Program-made: the position numbers and the translations under genes
NCBI GenBank assembly: GCA_022559845.1
Contig: CM040125.1
Span: 328,483,829 to 328,547,828, forward strand
Reading direction: 5' to 3'
Length of the DNA: 64,000 bases
Source: Amorphophallus konjac
Lineage: Eukaryota; Streptophyta; Magnoliopsida; Alismatales; Araceae
The notes under the pieces: model-generated
Told to the model about the DNA's origin: nothing
Database searches by the model: none
The model's input: the letters and a program-made list of their open reading frames with translations, nothing else
In this document: positions 22,459-34,914 of the stretch, piece after piece
Position numbering within the stretch: position 1 is the stretch's first letter
How the letters are laid out: the number at the start of each line of letters is the position of its first letter

Positions 22459-23571
22459 TGTAGATGCCTAATTTCGGACATCCCGCGGATCCCCAATGGA
22501 CTTTCTTGTGAATGACGCTTAATTGTTGCACTCATTTTATCGGTGTTTGAGTTTTAAAGTCTAGCCCATAGCATTAAGCTATTGGGCCTCGTCCATTTAG
22601 GGGCCCAAGAGTCAAGGTCTGGGAGGCCAAGGTGCTGGCCGCCCCTCACTCCTGGGTGACCAGGGCAATGGCCGCCCTGGTCTACTAGGTGACCAGCCTC
22701 CTGGCCGCCCTCCTTTCCAAGGTGGCCAACGACTTGGCCACCTTCCCCTTGTTTACCTAGTCAGAGAACGTGGCCCTGCTCGTGGCCACATCCTCTCCCC
22801 CGTTCTGCAAGATTTCCTCCCACGTTCTGTAACTTCCAGCTCGTGGAACAAAACTCTGACCACCTCCAGTGTAAGAGAAAAAAGGAAGGGTGGACATTCG
22901 GAGAAAGGAGAGGAGGATTTTGGAAGTTGGCGAACGGGGAAGAGAACGGAGCCCTGGCGGAGGAGAACTCACGGAACTTCATCCCGGAGGCTGCTCCCTC
23001 TTCCTTCGACCTGGTCTGAACTTCACATTCTCTACTTTTTTACTTCCTACTTGCTTTACGGCTTCCAGGTAAGTTCATAGTACTGCATGTAGTGTTTCCT
23101 AGTCCCCAACTTAAGAGATTTCTCCCAAAAAAACAAAGGGGAGGTGGATGGTCGAAAGTCTCGGCCATCCTTCCTTCCCACCACCCCCAGGTACCTTTGC
23201 CACCATCGTTCTTGTGTTTTTTCCGTTTGTTAGGATATATACTGCACTATAAGTTTTGCTAATGGCCTTCTTTTTTATTTTCTTTTGAGCTACGTTGCAG
23301 GACTTCAGCACAAGGGGCGAGCAGGGCTCCTTGCCCTTGGCCGGCCGAGGACGAGGAAGAAGGGAACCCACGTCTCTTCATCTTGAACATCTCCCCGCGA
23401 TCATCACCCTGCGAGGTTCAGGTAAAATGACCTCTGGCGATCACATTCTGACTCTTTTGTTCCTCTGTAGGTACCATCGCACGGAGATATCTCATCCCCA
23501 AAGCGTCAAATAAGCCCGCATTCCCAATCAATCCGATCCAACACACAAACATCCATCTCCGGGCGCCTACA
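22459..23571 (+). repeat. Tat element 3' LTR
   Basis: TGTAGATGCC to GGGCGCCTACA, collinear with 5131-6242 throughout, including the hairpin units at 22620-22740 and the splice-like sites (GTAAGTTC at about 23070; acceptor TTGCAG at about 23300). Followed directly by CTACC, the right TSD copy. Confidence 0.93.
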
Positions 23572-23576
23572 CTACC

Positions 23577-24423
23577 AATGGAGGAAGAGGGCTGCTGCAA
23601 CACCTCCATGAACAATGTTTCATCAAGGGATTCTTCATCCATCTACAAGCCTTTCAAAATCAATCTGAAGCCAATCAACCTCAAATCAATTGGAGAAGCA
23701 AGCTTCATCAAAAATCTGCATCACCTAGTTAGGGGGAGCCTAAATCGGAAGTTTTTCATTTGTGTTTCTTCTTCCAAATTTCTTGAGCTTCAAGTGTGTG
23801 CTATTTGTAATCTTTAAACATTCGCGTGTGTGTGGATCTACCCAGATTCGTGTGTGTGTGTCTTGTTTCCTTCAGATTCGTGTGTGCTTCGGTGTGTTTG
23901 CACCTTCGTGGGAGTTCCTATCTCCTTATGAGTGTGTGTGTCTTCTAATCTTCTAATTCTTTATAAGATAGTGTGTGAATCCTTACAGTTTGTGAGGGGT
24001 GGACGTAGGTTGTCGTCATTGCATCCGAACCACCTTAAAATTGTTGTCTATCGTGTGGTTTGGTCCTTTTCATCTACCCCCATTCTGTGTGATTAATATT
24101 GCATATTATCTCCTCCGCATTTGATCTTTTAGATTTAGCATAATCGATCATTTCAATGATTGATCTTTAGTATATCAAAATGTGGGTTTGAATTGACAAG
24201 GCCAATCTTGTCAGGAAGATAACACCTTGCGTGAGTAGAATCTTCAGATTCATACCTCCGCCACAGTACCCATGATCCGCTGTGTGCGAAAGATTTTGTT
24301 AGATCCAATAGTTTGTCTAATATATATGAACTTCATTGCTGTTATTCATTTCATTTGTTTAAATCGGCTAAGGTTTTCTTAGAAATTCGTAATCATCCAA
24401 TTCACCCCCCCTCTTGGGTGTCA
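23577..24423 (+). repeat. Sirevirus 3' LTR, right part
   Basis: Resumes the LTR cut at 5130, immediately after the second TSD copy. GT-rich words (GTGTGTG) occur at 23825-23940. It ends TTCACCCCCCCTCTTGGG then TGTCA at 24423, a recognisable Sirevirus LTR terminus. The sequence beyond belongs to the Tekay element. No coding content. Confidence 0.85.
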
Positions 24424-25787
24424 TTGATTGCGGGAGTTCACTAGATACTTCTTCTTGATTGACTCTTATAATTCCCAAGTAGCCTCCTCGAATCCACGCT
24501 TACTCCATTAGACTTTTACCATCGGTATAGCCCTATTCCTTAGCTGGTGTAATTTCTGATCTAAGATCTTGATCGATCTTTCTTCATAAGGCAAATCCTT
24601 CTATAGCTTCAAGTCATCAAATTGAATCACATGCGAAGGATCATACACATATTTCCTTAGCATGGATACATGAAATATATCATGGACACCAGCCAATTGT
24701 GGAGGCAAAGCCAACTTGTATGCCACTTCCCCGATTCTTTCCAGAATCTCAAAAGGGCCAATAAATATTGGACTCAGTTTTCCTTTGATACCAAACCTTT
24801 TAATTCCTCGCGTGGGTGAAATTTTGAAGAAGACATGCTCCCCTATTTGAAATTCAAGGTCTCTTCTTCGATTATCGACATAACTCTTTTGCCGTGATTG
24901 AGTAATTTTCAGCCTTTCACGGATCAACTGAATATCGTGAGTTGTATATTGAATAATATCGGGACCCATCAATCCCTTCTCTCTAACCTCACTCCAGCAT
25001 AGAGGTGATCTACAACTCCTAACATACAGTGCTTCAAAAGGTTCCATCTGAATGCTAGACTGATAACTGTTGTTATATGCAAATTCAATCAATGGCAAGT
25101 GTTCATGCCAACTACCACCAAAATCTATCATACAAGCTCTCAACATATCTTCGATAATCTGATTCATCCTCTCAGTTTGTCCATCTGTCTGAGGGTGGAA
25201 AGCCATACTAAAATTCAACATAGTACCCAAAGATGATTGCAAACATTTCCAGAAGTGAGAGGTGAATCTCAGATCTCTATCCGAAATAATAGAAGTTGGA
25301 ATACTGTGCAGCCTTACAACCTCCTTGATATATAGGCAGCTATAACATCCACGGTCCATTTGGTTTTGATGGGCAAGAAGTGAGCGGACTTAGTTAGTCG
25401 GTCCACAATCACCCATATAGCATTAAATCCACTTCGGATCTTTGACAATCCAACAATAAAATCCATGCCAATACTATCCCATTTCTATTATGGTATTTTG
25501 AGAGGTTTTAGCTTACCAGCCGGCTTGAGATGTTCGACATTAATTTGTTGGCAAACCAAGCATCGGCTCAAGAACTCGGCTACCTCTCTTTTCTTGTTAG
25601 GCCACTAAAAGGTTATTTTGAGATCTTGATACATTTTTGTAGCACCAGGATGAATATTATACCTCGATTGATGTGCCTCCTCTATGATTTTATCCTTGAT
25701 GGTAGAACAATCGGGCACACAGATTCTTCCTCGGAAGAGCAGCCTTCCATCATCTGTCAAAATAAAATTTGATCGTTCATCTAATTT
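24424..25787 (-). pseudogene. Tekay integrase with truncated chromodomain
   Basis: From about 25787 down: an HHCC zinc-binding region (HQSRYNIHPGATKMY, CLVCQQ), then the catalytic core (MDFIVGL; IISDRDLRFTSHFW; GQTERMNQ with the Glu), then the C-terminal GPF motif (FIGPFEILERIGEVAYKL). A TAG at 24601 precedes chromodomain-like sequence (VKV, then EEATWELEE), which ends abruptly at the Sirevirus border. Stops occur near 25494-25500, and a frameshift between about 25360 and 25780 separates it from the RNase H frame. A chromodomain would target insertion to modified chromatin. Confidence 0.87.
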
Positions 25788-27800
25788 CTATTTAATTTCA
25801 AAAACCAATGGATCATCACCTTGCAACTTTTTAATTTCTAAGAGTAACTTGGATTGGAGACTAATATTTGCAATTAAGACTTTCTCTCCCTTCTCCTCCA
25901 CATTGAGGTCTAAGCTTGCCATTTGCTCTAACAAATGCCACTCCTTAATCATTAAGCTTGATAATACTGCCATCGGCTTTCGACTAAGAGCATCAGCTAC
26001 GGCATTGCCTTTTCCGGGATGATATTGTATTGGGAAATCAAGATCCTTCAAGTATTCCAGCCACCGTATTTGTCTCTTATTGAGTTCTTTTTGAGAGAAT
26101 AAGTACTTGAGACTCTTGTTGTCAGAATATATAATAAATGTCTCACCATAGAGATAATGTCGCCAAATCTTCAGGGCAAAGACTATAGCTACTAGTTCTA
26201 AGTCATGCACGTGATAATTCTCCTCGTGCTTTTTCAATTGCCTTGAGGAATAGGCGATCACCTTGCCATGTTGCATCAATACACAGCCTAGGCCAATTCC
26301 ATATGCATTAGTATAAACTTCAAATCCTCCTCTTTCCGTAGGCAACTTGAGTATAGGGGCAGTAGTCAGACAATCTTTTAGAGTCTGAAAAGTTTTCTCA
26401 CATTCCTTGGACCATATATAAGGGGTCTCCTTCCTTGTTAATCTTGTTAAAGATACCGCGATCTTGGAGAAGTCTTTAATAAATCTGCTATAATATCCTG
26501 CCAATCCCAAGAAGCTTCAAATTTCGGTCACGCTAGTAGGTCTCTCCCAATTATTTATAACTTCGACCTTTGAAGGATTGACCGCAATACCCTTCTGGGA
26601 AATTATGTGACCTAGAAAAGAAACTTCTTCTAGCCAGAAATCACACATGCTAAGCTTAGCATATAGTTTGTGATCTCTTAATAACTGTAAGGCTTTCTTG
26701 AGATGTTCTTCATGCTCCATCTTTGACTTAGAATAGATCAAAATGTCATCAATAAAGATCACAATAAATTGATCAAGGTATGGCATGAATACATTGTTCA
26801 TCAATTGCATAAATGCGGCAGGCGCATTGGTTAGGCCAAAAGACATAACAGTGAATTCATAGTGTCCATACCTGCTCCTAAATGTTGTTTTTTGAATATC
26901 CCCTTCCTTGATCTTCAATTGATGATAACCAGATCTGAGATCAAGTTTTAAAAAATATCAAGCTCCCGAAATCCGGGCGAATAGTTCATCAATTCTCGAT
27001 ATTGGATATTTGTTCTTGATTGTGAGTTGGTTCAATTACCGATAGTCAACACACAATCTCATTGACCCATCCTTCTTTTTGACAAATAAGACAGGGGCTC
27101 CCCATAGTGAAGTATTCGGTCGGATGAATCCCTTCTCCAATAACTCCATCAGTTGTTCTTTTAACTCCTTCATTTCGATAGGGGATATCCGATACGGAGC
27201 CTTAGAAATAAGTGCAGCTCCCGGAATTAAATCAATAGAGAAGACCACTTCTCTCTCCGGAGGAATACTAGGCAACTCGTCCGGGAATACATCAGGATAA
27301 TCCCAAACAATAGGAATATCCTCCAGATTGAGTTCCTTATGCTTGGCCAATGTCATAGAAACTAACAAAGTCGCACAACCCTTCTTCAATAATTTATTGG
27401 CTTTAAGGGCCGAAATAAGGAATAGGTGTCTAGAATGCCTGACACCATAAATTAAGAGGTTGGGGTACCCACTAAAGGTCACCGTACCCAATTTACAGTT
27501 AAAACTAGCACCATAAGTAGATAACAAGTCAGCTCCCAAAATAATATCATATCCTTCCATCTCCATGCATACTACGTCAGCCGGTAGGTTGTAACCGTTG
27601 ACTAGAACTTCACTAGTAGGGTAGAAATATTTAATCTCCGATCCCGCTCCAATAGGAGTAGTAATAGTAAGTTTGGGTTTTAACGGGACAGGCCTCATCG
27701 GCAAAGTATCAGCAAACGTCTTTGATATAAATGAATGCGTGGCTCCAGTGTCAAATAAAATAAAGGCGGGCTTTGAGTAAATAGAAAGAGTACCTTTCAC
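25788..27800 (-). pseudogene. Tekay protease, reverse transcriptase and RNase H
   Basis: A single frame with only isolated stops. Protease active site is [12 protein letters not shown] (D-T-G intact). RT includes [16 protein letters not shown], then a stop at 27036, LDLRSGYHQ with a nearby stop, [13 protein letters not shown] and the catalytic FIDDILIYS box (intact). RNase H includes [10 protein letters not shown] (usual Asp replaced by Asn), [32 protein letters not shown] and [10 protein letters not shown]. Stops near 26517 and 25788. Confidence 0.9.
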
Positions 27801-28823
27801 AATGCCTCTTTCTTCGGTAAGTTCTACATCCCTAAGAGCTTGAAGTCTACCTTTCTTTTTGATAGCAACTGGAAGTTTTTCCGGTAGAGCTTGCTCGTTG
27901 AGGAGTGGACAATTTGGGATTCTATGATCTCGACTCCCACAGCGAAGACATGCACCAAGTCTTCTCTAGCACTCTTTCGCCTTATGTCCGGGCTTTTCAC
28001 AATGTTTGCATAGTTCCTTTGATGGGATAACAAAAGGGATAATTTGTTTATCGTTCCATCTTGGCTTCTTGTCCTTTTCGAAGTTACGCCCATCTTTAAA
28101 GGAGTTATGCCCATCATTGGGCCTCTTCTTCTCAAAGGAGGGCTTGAAGTTACCGAAGCTAGTTACTGGCTCCTTCTTGGCATCTCTTCCCCGGATGCGA
28201 TCAGACATCTCCGTTGCATCTTTTAAGAGTTGGGCTCTTCTCACCGCATCGGTATATACTTGGATATCCATCGGGGCGAGTTGAGTAATATACTGGGGCT
28301 TTAAGCCACTTAAGAATCTCCTCGCCTTCATCTTTTCGGTACCCACAATGTGTAGTGCGTACCGGGACAATCTTACGAATTGAGCTTCGTACTCCGCCAC
28401 CGTCAAACTCCTTTGCTTTAAGGAACCAAATTCGGTAGCTTTCCTCTCTTGAACTTGGTCGGAGAAGTACTTGTTGTTGAAGTGTTCCACAAACTCTTCC
28501 CACAACACTTGGTCATGCAGTAGAGTTGCTTCGACCGACTCCCACCAAGTACGTGCATCCCTTTCTAGTTGAAAGGTAGTGAGTAGGACCTTCTCCTCAT
28601 CAACATACATGACTCGAAAAATCCTCTCGATTTCCTTCACCCAGTGTTCTGCCTCATTCGGGTTCGTGGACCCAGCGAACCTGGGAGGGTTCATACTTTT
28701 GAATTTTCTATGTAAATCCCCCGCTCCACAGTTAGTTCCTCCTTGAGCTATTTGTTGTAGCGCTTGGGTCAGTCCTTGGACTGTCCTTTGCATCTCGTGC
28801 CATTGAGCTCTCTCGACAGCCAT
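27801..28823 (-). pseudogene. Tekay gag with two zinc knuckles
   Basis: I take the start as ATG 28823 (MAVERAQ) because upstream codons are a low-complexity Val run. The gag core has PPRFAGSTNPNEAEHWVKE, ARTWWESV and FVEHFNNKYF. Near the C-terminus are CKHCEKPGHKAKEC and [14 protein letters not shown], two nucleic-acid-binding zinc knuckles separated by a TAG at 27966. It continues in frame into the protease. Confidence 0.9.
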
Positions 28824-29010
28824 TGAGAAAATTAAGCCTACAACTACAACTACCAAACTTAAGTGTTTTATGTATTTTCTTGATTTATCCTACTTAAAGT
28901 TTAGCCCATGGCTGTACCCAATCTCACCGGAAAGGTTTAAGACTCCATCTGAAATTCTATATCAACATCTAGAACCTATATCAAGGGAAACCTAGGGTTT
29001 ACGAAACCTA

Positions 29011-29023
29011 GGCTCTGATACCA
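29011..29023 (-). other. Tekay primer binding site (initiator tRNA-Met)
   Basis: TGGTATCAGAGCC on the minus strand, 7 bp inside the LTR end. It matches the usual plant initiator-Met primer site. Confidence 0.9.
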
Positions 29024-29030
29024 CAAAGAT

Positions 29031-31720
29031 TGTCATGCCTAGACACGGAATATCGAGGCGCGATGAGTCGTAACACTCGTGTCAATTTGAGCATGAATAA
29101 TAGGATCCAACCACAAAGAGAGATAATGAAAAGAAGATACTTTTATTTCATTGAAATAAAATTTACAAGAACATTAAGTCTTAAGAGGCATAATACAACT
29201 TTCAAGTACATAACTCTAGTGAGAGCAACACACATAAACCTAAGTAACTAAGATGAACTTGATCCCTCGTTTCACTCTTGCCCATCCCCATGTGTTTGGG
29301 GTTCATCGTCGGAACTACCTACAATGTTAACCGAAAACGTAGGGTGAGCGAAACGCTCAGTAGGATTTACATCTCTATACCAGGTAACTTAAAGTAATTA
29401 ACATTTTTGGATAAAGTTACTGCGCTATGCCAAGAAACGTAAATAAATCATGACATGAATAGGAGAGAGAGTAAAGAATGGAATCGCAAGTAGACAGATA
29501 TCAAGAATAAAGTTCAAGTAGAAGACGATCATGTAGAAAGTATTACTATGGAATTGGCTATTTCATGCAAGTATGTACAAGTCAAGTATTTCATGTAATT
29601 CAAGTACTTCAAGTAATTCACGAACTGTGGAATGTCATAAATCAATCTAGCAAGTCAAGCACTTCGGTGTAATACCACACCAGGTCATTCAACTCTCATG
29701 GGCACAAATACTTTCGGGCGCTCCTCCCAGGATCAGACCGGGCCCCATTAATGCTAGGTATTGGGGTTATGGATCATAGATCCCAAGTATATTTAGACAT
29801 CCACATAATATGTATGGCCAAAGAATTTCAAGGTAAATGTTACTAAATAAAGTACAGATCTAGCAAAATTTATCATTCGAGGTATGAGTAGTACAAGAAT
29901 TACAAGTAGTTGAAAGAGAAGTTTGAAAAGAATTTAAGGCATCATGTTTAACGACATTAAGTCGATAAAAGATTGGATTGTTGGGCAAGGCACAATCAGC
30001 CATCGCGGAAAATCTCGTAAAACAGGTTTAGATCAAGTTTTTCACAGTCAGGTGTTTAGCTAAAAAATTGAGGAATTACGGACAGGTAAGAGGTGGGACA
30101 GTGGGAGGCGCCCCTAGCATGCGCGAGGTCCTAATTAAGAAACCACTTATCCACTTAAAGTATTTGCCCATGGACTTCTTTCCTTAGACACCATTTTTCC
30201 TTGAGAATCTTGCTAATTACACGACTTGTTGGAAATGAGAAACCATTCTAGCGAAAATTCTATCCCATTTTTCACAGTCGGAGTTTAACTAGAAAATCGA
30301 AGAATCACGACAAGGTAAGAGGTGAGACAGTGGGAGATTCCCCTCATATATACGAGGACCTAATTAAATAACCACTTATCCACTTAAAGCATTTGCCCGT
30401 GGACCTCTTTCCTTAGACACCGTTCTTCCTTGAAAATCTAGTGAGCTACGCAACTTGTTGAAAACACGGTAACGCAATAACACAAAAATCATTAAAACTC
30501 GTATCGATTACGATTATGCAACTAAGCCCATGTAATTTTAACAGATAATATAGTCATGGAGATCAAAGATATTACGAAGTTAACAAGAACTAGGGCGGAT
30601 ATATAAGCTCATGGAATAGAATTATTACCTTCTATATCCTTAACTTAATCATGTGTGAATTTAAATGATATGCAACTTAACATGACATATTTAACATACT
30701 AGATGATATATTGGTTCAATTAGAACCTGAAAACGTCATGATCGGGGTGGAGATCGCGCATTCGGAACACGGTTTTAGAAAGACACCGTGATCCGAGACG
30801 GATCTTCCGTCGGTTAAAAATCTCGATTAAAATCTTATGTCCAATTGTATGGATAGCATGCTTAATACTCAAAAAAATTGGAAAAATGGTATAGAATAAA
30901 AGTAGACATATATCTATATCTAATTCATGCTTCAATTTGAGTTTAGCCTGAGAGAATATCTACCTAGTGGAAGATCGAAGAGGAAGAACAACAAGAATGA
31001 AAAATACTTCGAACACTCCTCCAAACTTCAAGATTTTCTCCCCTCTACAACCAGCACTTCCCCAATAGATTTGTACTTTGAGTAGGGAAGATCCCAGCCC
31101 TATTTATAGGCCAAGTCCCATAATTACTTTATTACTAATTTAATTCCATCTTCCACCTAATTTCCTATGTCAGCCACCCATGTTACTATTACACCAACTT
31201 ATGTTGGCAATAGTTTTCAACATGTGGATGTTGAAATAAATCTCCATTTATGACATAATCAATTATCTCATTTATTCAATGATGTTTTATTGCTAATTTA
31301 ATTCTAAGTCAATTTTTCACACAATTTTTCTATTTCACTAACTCATGTTACTATTACACCGACTTATGTTGACATTAATTTCCAACATGTAAATATTGAA
31401 ATAAATCCCCCTTTATGACATAATCCATGACCTCATTTATTCAATTAGGTAAGAAATTACATCATCCACTAATTAGGATTTAATTAGAGGTAATAGTGCT
31501 CTTAAATCGGATGCAACAGTACTGCTACAGTATCGACGTCTTCGCCTTCTCAGAATCATGCCGCGAATCTCGTCGTTCGTGTTAACACGTGGGATAGGAT
31601 TCACGTTTATATATTCTACACTTTAAAGACATAAAGAAAAATATTTATCATTTATTTTATTTTCATCTTTCATTATTATTTTTGCATATAAATATATATA
31701 TATAATTTCGAGTTGCTACA
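29031..31720 (-). repeat. Tekay 5' LTR, 2.69 kb
   Basis: On the minus strand it runs from TGTAGCAACTCG (31720) to GGCATGACA (29031). It is AT-rich and noncoding, with a TATA box CCTATAAATA at 31110-31101. It contains two old tandem duplications: one with a 230-bp period (copies starting near 30041 and 30271) and one with a 165-bp period (31181 and 31346). The partner LTR is not in the window, so TG...CA ends plus the adjacent primer site define the borders. Confidence 0.8.
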
Positions 31721-33122
31721 ATTCTGGTTGTACATTTCACATGTGTCCTCACAGGGAGTGGTTTTCTACTTACACAACATTAAGTAGTGGTACCATAACC
31801 TTGGGAGACAATAGAACTCTTGCAGTTGCAAGGGTCGGTACAATTAGAATCAAGATGTTTGACCATGTCATCAGAACTCTAGAAGTGTGGCATATTCCAG
31901 AACTGAAGAAAAGTCTGATCTCCTTGAGTATTTTGTATATGCATGGATACCGGTTCTCAGTAGAGAATGGAATCCTAAAAGTCTCTAGAGGTGTATTGGT
32001 TGTCATGAAAGGGAAACTGATTGGTGTCCTTTATCATCTACAAGGTGGCACCATTATGGACAGTACCAATCTAGCTCGAAGTTCAGATGATCCTACCCAA
32101 CTGTAGCACATGCGACTGGGCCACATGAGTGAAAGAGGAATGATGGAGTTGAGCAAACGAGGTTGGCCTGATGGTCAGAAGACTAGGAAACTAGATTTCT
32201 GTGAGCATTGTGTGTATGGCAAGCAATGCAGGGTGAAATTCAGTACATCAGTCTATAGGACTAAAGGTACTATGGATTACATCCACTCTAATCTTTGGGG
32301 TCATGCTCTAGTTATCTCAAAGGGTGGTGTAAGTTATTTGCTGACCTTTATTGATGATTTCTCAATAAAGGTCTAGGTATATTTTATGAAGAAGAAGAGT
32401 GAGGTGTTCGTCACTTTTAAGCAGTGGAAGGCGTTGATTTGAGGTAGACTGGTAAGAAAATCAAACGCCTCTGTACTGATAATGGTATGGAGTTCTGTTC
32501 GAAAGAGTTTGATGAGTTCTGCAAGAACGAGGGCATCGTTCGACATGGCACTGCAGCGGGAACACCATAACAGAACGGTATTGTAGAACGGATGAACATG
32601 ACACTCTTGGAAAGGGCGAGAAGTATGTTATCTCAGGTAGGTCTGTCAAAAGCATTTTTTGCAGAAGCTGTCAACACGACTTCCTACTTGGTGAATAGAT
32701 CTTCGTCCACAGCCATAGAGTTGAAAACTCCCGAGGAGGCATGGTATGGTTCTCCTTCCTATTATTCTCATCTCAGAATTTTCAGTTGTCCTGCCTATTC
32801 TAATGTCACATGTGACAAATTAGAGTCAAGGGCAAAGAAGTGCATTTTCATGGGATATGCACAGATGTAGGGTGTGAAGGCGTATCGGTTGTGGTGTACC
32901 GATCCTCAGTCACCCAAGTTCATGATCAAGAGAGATGTGACCTTCGATGAGTCTACAATGCTCCGAACGGGAGAGAATTCAACAACAGATGACAGAGATC
33001 AGGTTAGTAGCAAGCATGGAGAGTTAGAGGTGAAGCTCTTAATGGAAAGTGCAGTGCAAGAGGAGACAGTCCCAACTGATGTGACAGTTGATGAGCTAGA
33101 GACCAGTACAGCACAACGATAA
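31721..33122 (+). pseudogene. Tork copia protease remnant and integrase
   Basis: Starts with SGCTFHMCP, the region just after the protease catalytic Asp. The GAG-pre-integrase and zinc-binding region follow (MRLGHMSERGM, FCEHCVYGK). The integrase core shows IHSNLWG with Asn at 32290 where the first catalytic Asp is expected, CTDNGMEFC (second Asp, near 32475) and GIVERMN (Glu, near 32585). Frameshifts near 32445 and 32590 and stops at 32104, 32374 and 32868 disrupt it. It ends in a variable linker. Confidence 0.85.
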
Positions 33123-34815
33123 TCCCCACAAAGGCAGTATAGCATCGCGGCTGGTAGAGAGCGAAGGGTGATCAGACCACCCAACAGGTATAGTCATGCT
33201 GACATGGTAGCCTTTGATTTATCTGTTGCGGATGATGTTGAGAGGGCAGAACCATGTTCTTACAGAGAGGCAGTTGCATCAGAGGAGTCCGCTAAATGGC
33301 AGTTGGCCATGCAAGAGAAAATTGAGTCTCTACAGAAGAACAACACATGGCAGCCGGTGAAAGTACCATGTGGTCAGAAGATTGTAGGGTGCAAATGGGT
33401 CTTCAAGAAGAAAGAAGGAATCCCTGGTGTAGAAGATGCTACATTCAAAGCACGGCTAGTGGCGAAGGGTTTCACACAGCGAGAGGGTATTTACTTCAAT
33501 GAGGTATTCTCTCTTGTTGTGAAACATACCTCTATTCATGTGTTACTTGTCATAGTTGCTTTGCTTGATTTAGAGCTAGAACAGCTGGATGTTAAGACAA
33601 CGTTCTTACATGGTGAGCTGGAGGAAGAAATCTACATGCACCAGTCAGAAGGATTTGTAGTTTCTGGTAAGGAAGATCATGCGCGCCTATTGAAAAAGTC
33701 TTTGTATGGCTCAAAACAGTCACCTAGATAGTGGTACAGGAGGTTTGATACTTTTATGCTGAGTCATAGTTACACTAGAAGTGATTATGATAGCTATGTG
33801 TATCATAAAAAGCTACTAGATGCATGGTTCATTTATTTACTTGTTGCTGTATGTAGATGACATGTTGATAGCTACCAAGAACATGTCAGAAATTAACCAC
33901 TTAAAATCTCTATTGAGTGGTGAATTCGAGATGAAAAATCTTGGAGCAGCAAAGAAGATTTTGGGCATGGAGATTCACAGAGACCGTGGCACTGGAAGGT
34001 TGCACTTATCACTGAAGAAGTACGTGGAGAAGGCGTTGGAGCGGTTCGGCATGAAAGATTGCAAGGCTGTGAGCACTCCATTGGCATCTCACTTCAGATC
34101 GTCTGTTGATGATTCACCAAAGATAGCGAAGGAGATGGAACTGATGTTTAAAGTTCCATATGCGAGTGCAGTTGGTAGTATTATGTATGCTACGGTATGT
34201 ACTCGACCTGATATTTCTCATACTGTTAGTGTAGTTAGCAAGTACATGGGAAATCCAGGGAAGGTCCACTGGGAGGTTGTGAAGTGGATTCTTTGTTACC
34301 TCCGAGGTGCTTCAGATGTGAGCCTATTATTTCAGAAAGGAAATGGTGGTGGCAGTCAGTTGGCTGGCTACATCGATTCAGATTATGCTGGTGATCTGGA
34401 TAAGAGGAGATCCCTGACAAGTTATGTCTTTACTTTCTCAGGTTGTGCTATTAGTTAGAAGGCTGTTTTGCAGTCTACTGTGGCTTTGTCTACGACAGAG
34501 GCAGAATACATGGCGATAGCGGAGGGAGTGAAAGAAGCCTTGTGGTTGAGAGATTTGGTTGGCGATCTGGGTCCTATACAAGAGTCAACTCTAGTGTACT
34601 ATGATAGTCAGAGTGCCATACATCTGACTAAAAATCAGATGTATCATGAGAGGACCAAACACATCGATGTTAGGTATCACTTTGTTCGTGATGTTGTATT
34701 GCAGGGTACCGTGGCTATTCAGAAGATTTCTACAGCAGAGAACACCGCAAACATGTTGACAAAGCCTATTACATCGGAGAAGTTTAGGCGATGCCTGGGC
34801 TTGGTCTGTTTGTAG
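33123..34815 (+). pseudogene. Tork copia reverse transcriptase and RNase H
   Basis: RT motifs: NNTWQPVKVPCGQKIVGCKW, ARLVAKGFTQREGI, LDVKTTFLHGELEEEIYM and an intact YVDDMLIATK box near 33850. RNase H: GYIDSDYAGDLDKRRS, LSTTEAEYMAIAEGVKEALW, YYDSQSAIHLTKN, ERTKHIDVRYHF. It ends with the family-typical C-terminus (FRRCLGLVCL). Lesions: TAG at 33729, a frameshift between 33730 and 33820, and TAG at 34456. The remaining region to 34914 holds a short purine-rich tract before the LTR and no gene. Confidence 0.9.
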
Positions 34816-34914
34816 AGCACGTGAGGTGGCCCCGGCGGGGGCATTGGCGGTAACGGCGATCGTACTAGAGCTTGGCACTGGATGCGGCTTGCAAAGATGG
34901 GTCAAGATGAGAAT

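Larger units (their letters stand above)
5131..23571 (+). mobile_element. Tat-lineage Ty3/gypsy retrotransposon with antisense genes, 18.4 kb
   Basis: Complete from LTR to LTR with TSD CTACC (5126-5130 and 23572-23576). Order: 5' LTR, primer site, hairpin-rich leader, gag, protease with G-patch, RT, RNase H, second (archaeal-type) RNase H, integrase, noncoding spacer, two antisense genes, noncoding 3' region, 3' LTR. The second RNase H between RNase H and integrase is diagnostic of the Tat clade. The sense coding region has many stops and shifts. By hand I count about 24 differences in the first 330 aligned bases of the LTR pair (about 7%), so the copy is not recent. Confidence 0.93.
1..24423 (+). 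mobile_element. Sirevirus-like Ty1/copia retrotransposon, 5' part off the window, 3' LTR split
   Basis: The window opens inside the pol gene. In order there are RT and RNase H, a long post-pol region with an env-position ORF, three purine-rich PPT-like tracts, and a 3' LTR from 4484 (TGTTGAG) to 24423 (GGTGTCA). The LTR is interrupted by the Tat element at 5131-23571; without that insertion it is about 1.49 kb. The PPT and LTR junction (AAAAAGGGGGAGATTGTTG) and the C-run near the LTR end (TTCACCCCCCC) are typical of Sireviruses. The right edge abuts the chromodomain region of a minus-strand Tekay element, so this copy inserted into that element. The expected TSD is TTGAT at 24424-24428; its partner lies outside the window. 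Confidence 0.85.
24424..31720 (-). mobile_element. Tekay-type chromovirus (Ty3/gypsy), 3' end cut off by Sirevirus
   Basis: On the minus strand: 5' LTR (31720-29031), initiator-Met primer site, gag, protease, RT, RNase H, integrase and the start of a chromodomain region, cut at 24424. The rest of the element, including its 3' LTR, should lie beyond the left edge of the window. The right border falls inside the protease coding sequence of a Tork copia element, so this element inserted there. The polyprotein has few lesions compared with other elements here. Confidence 0.9.
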
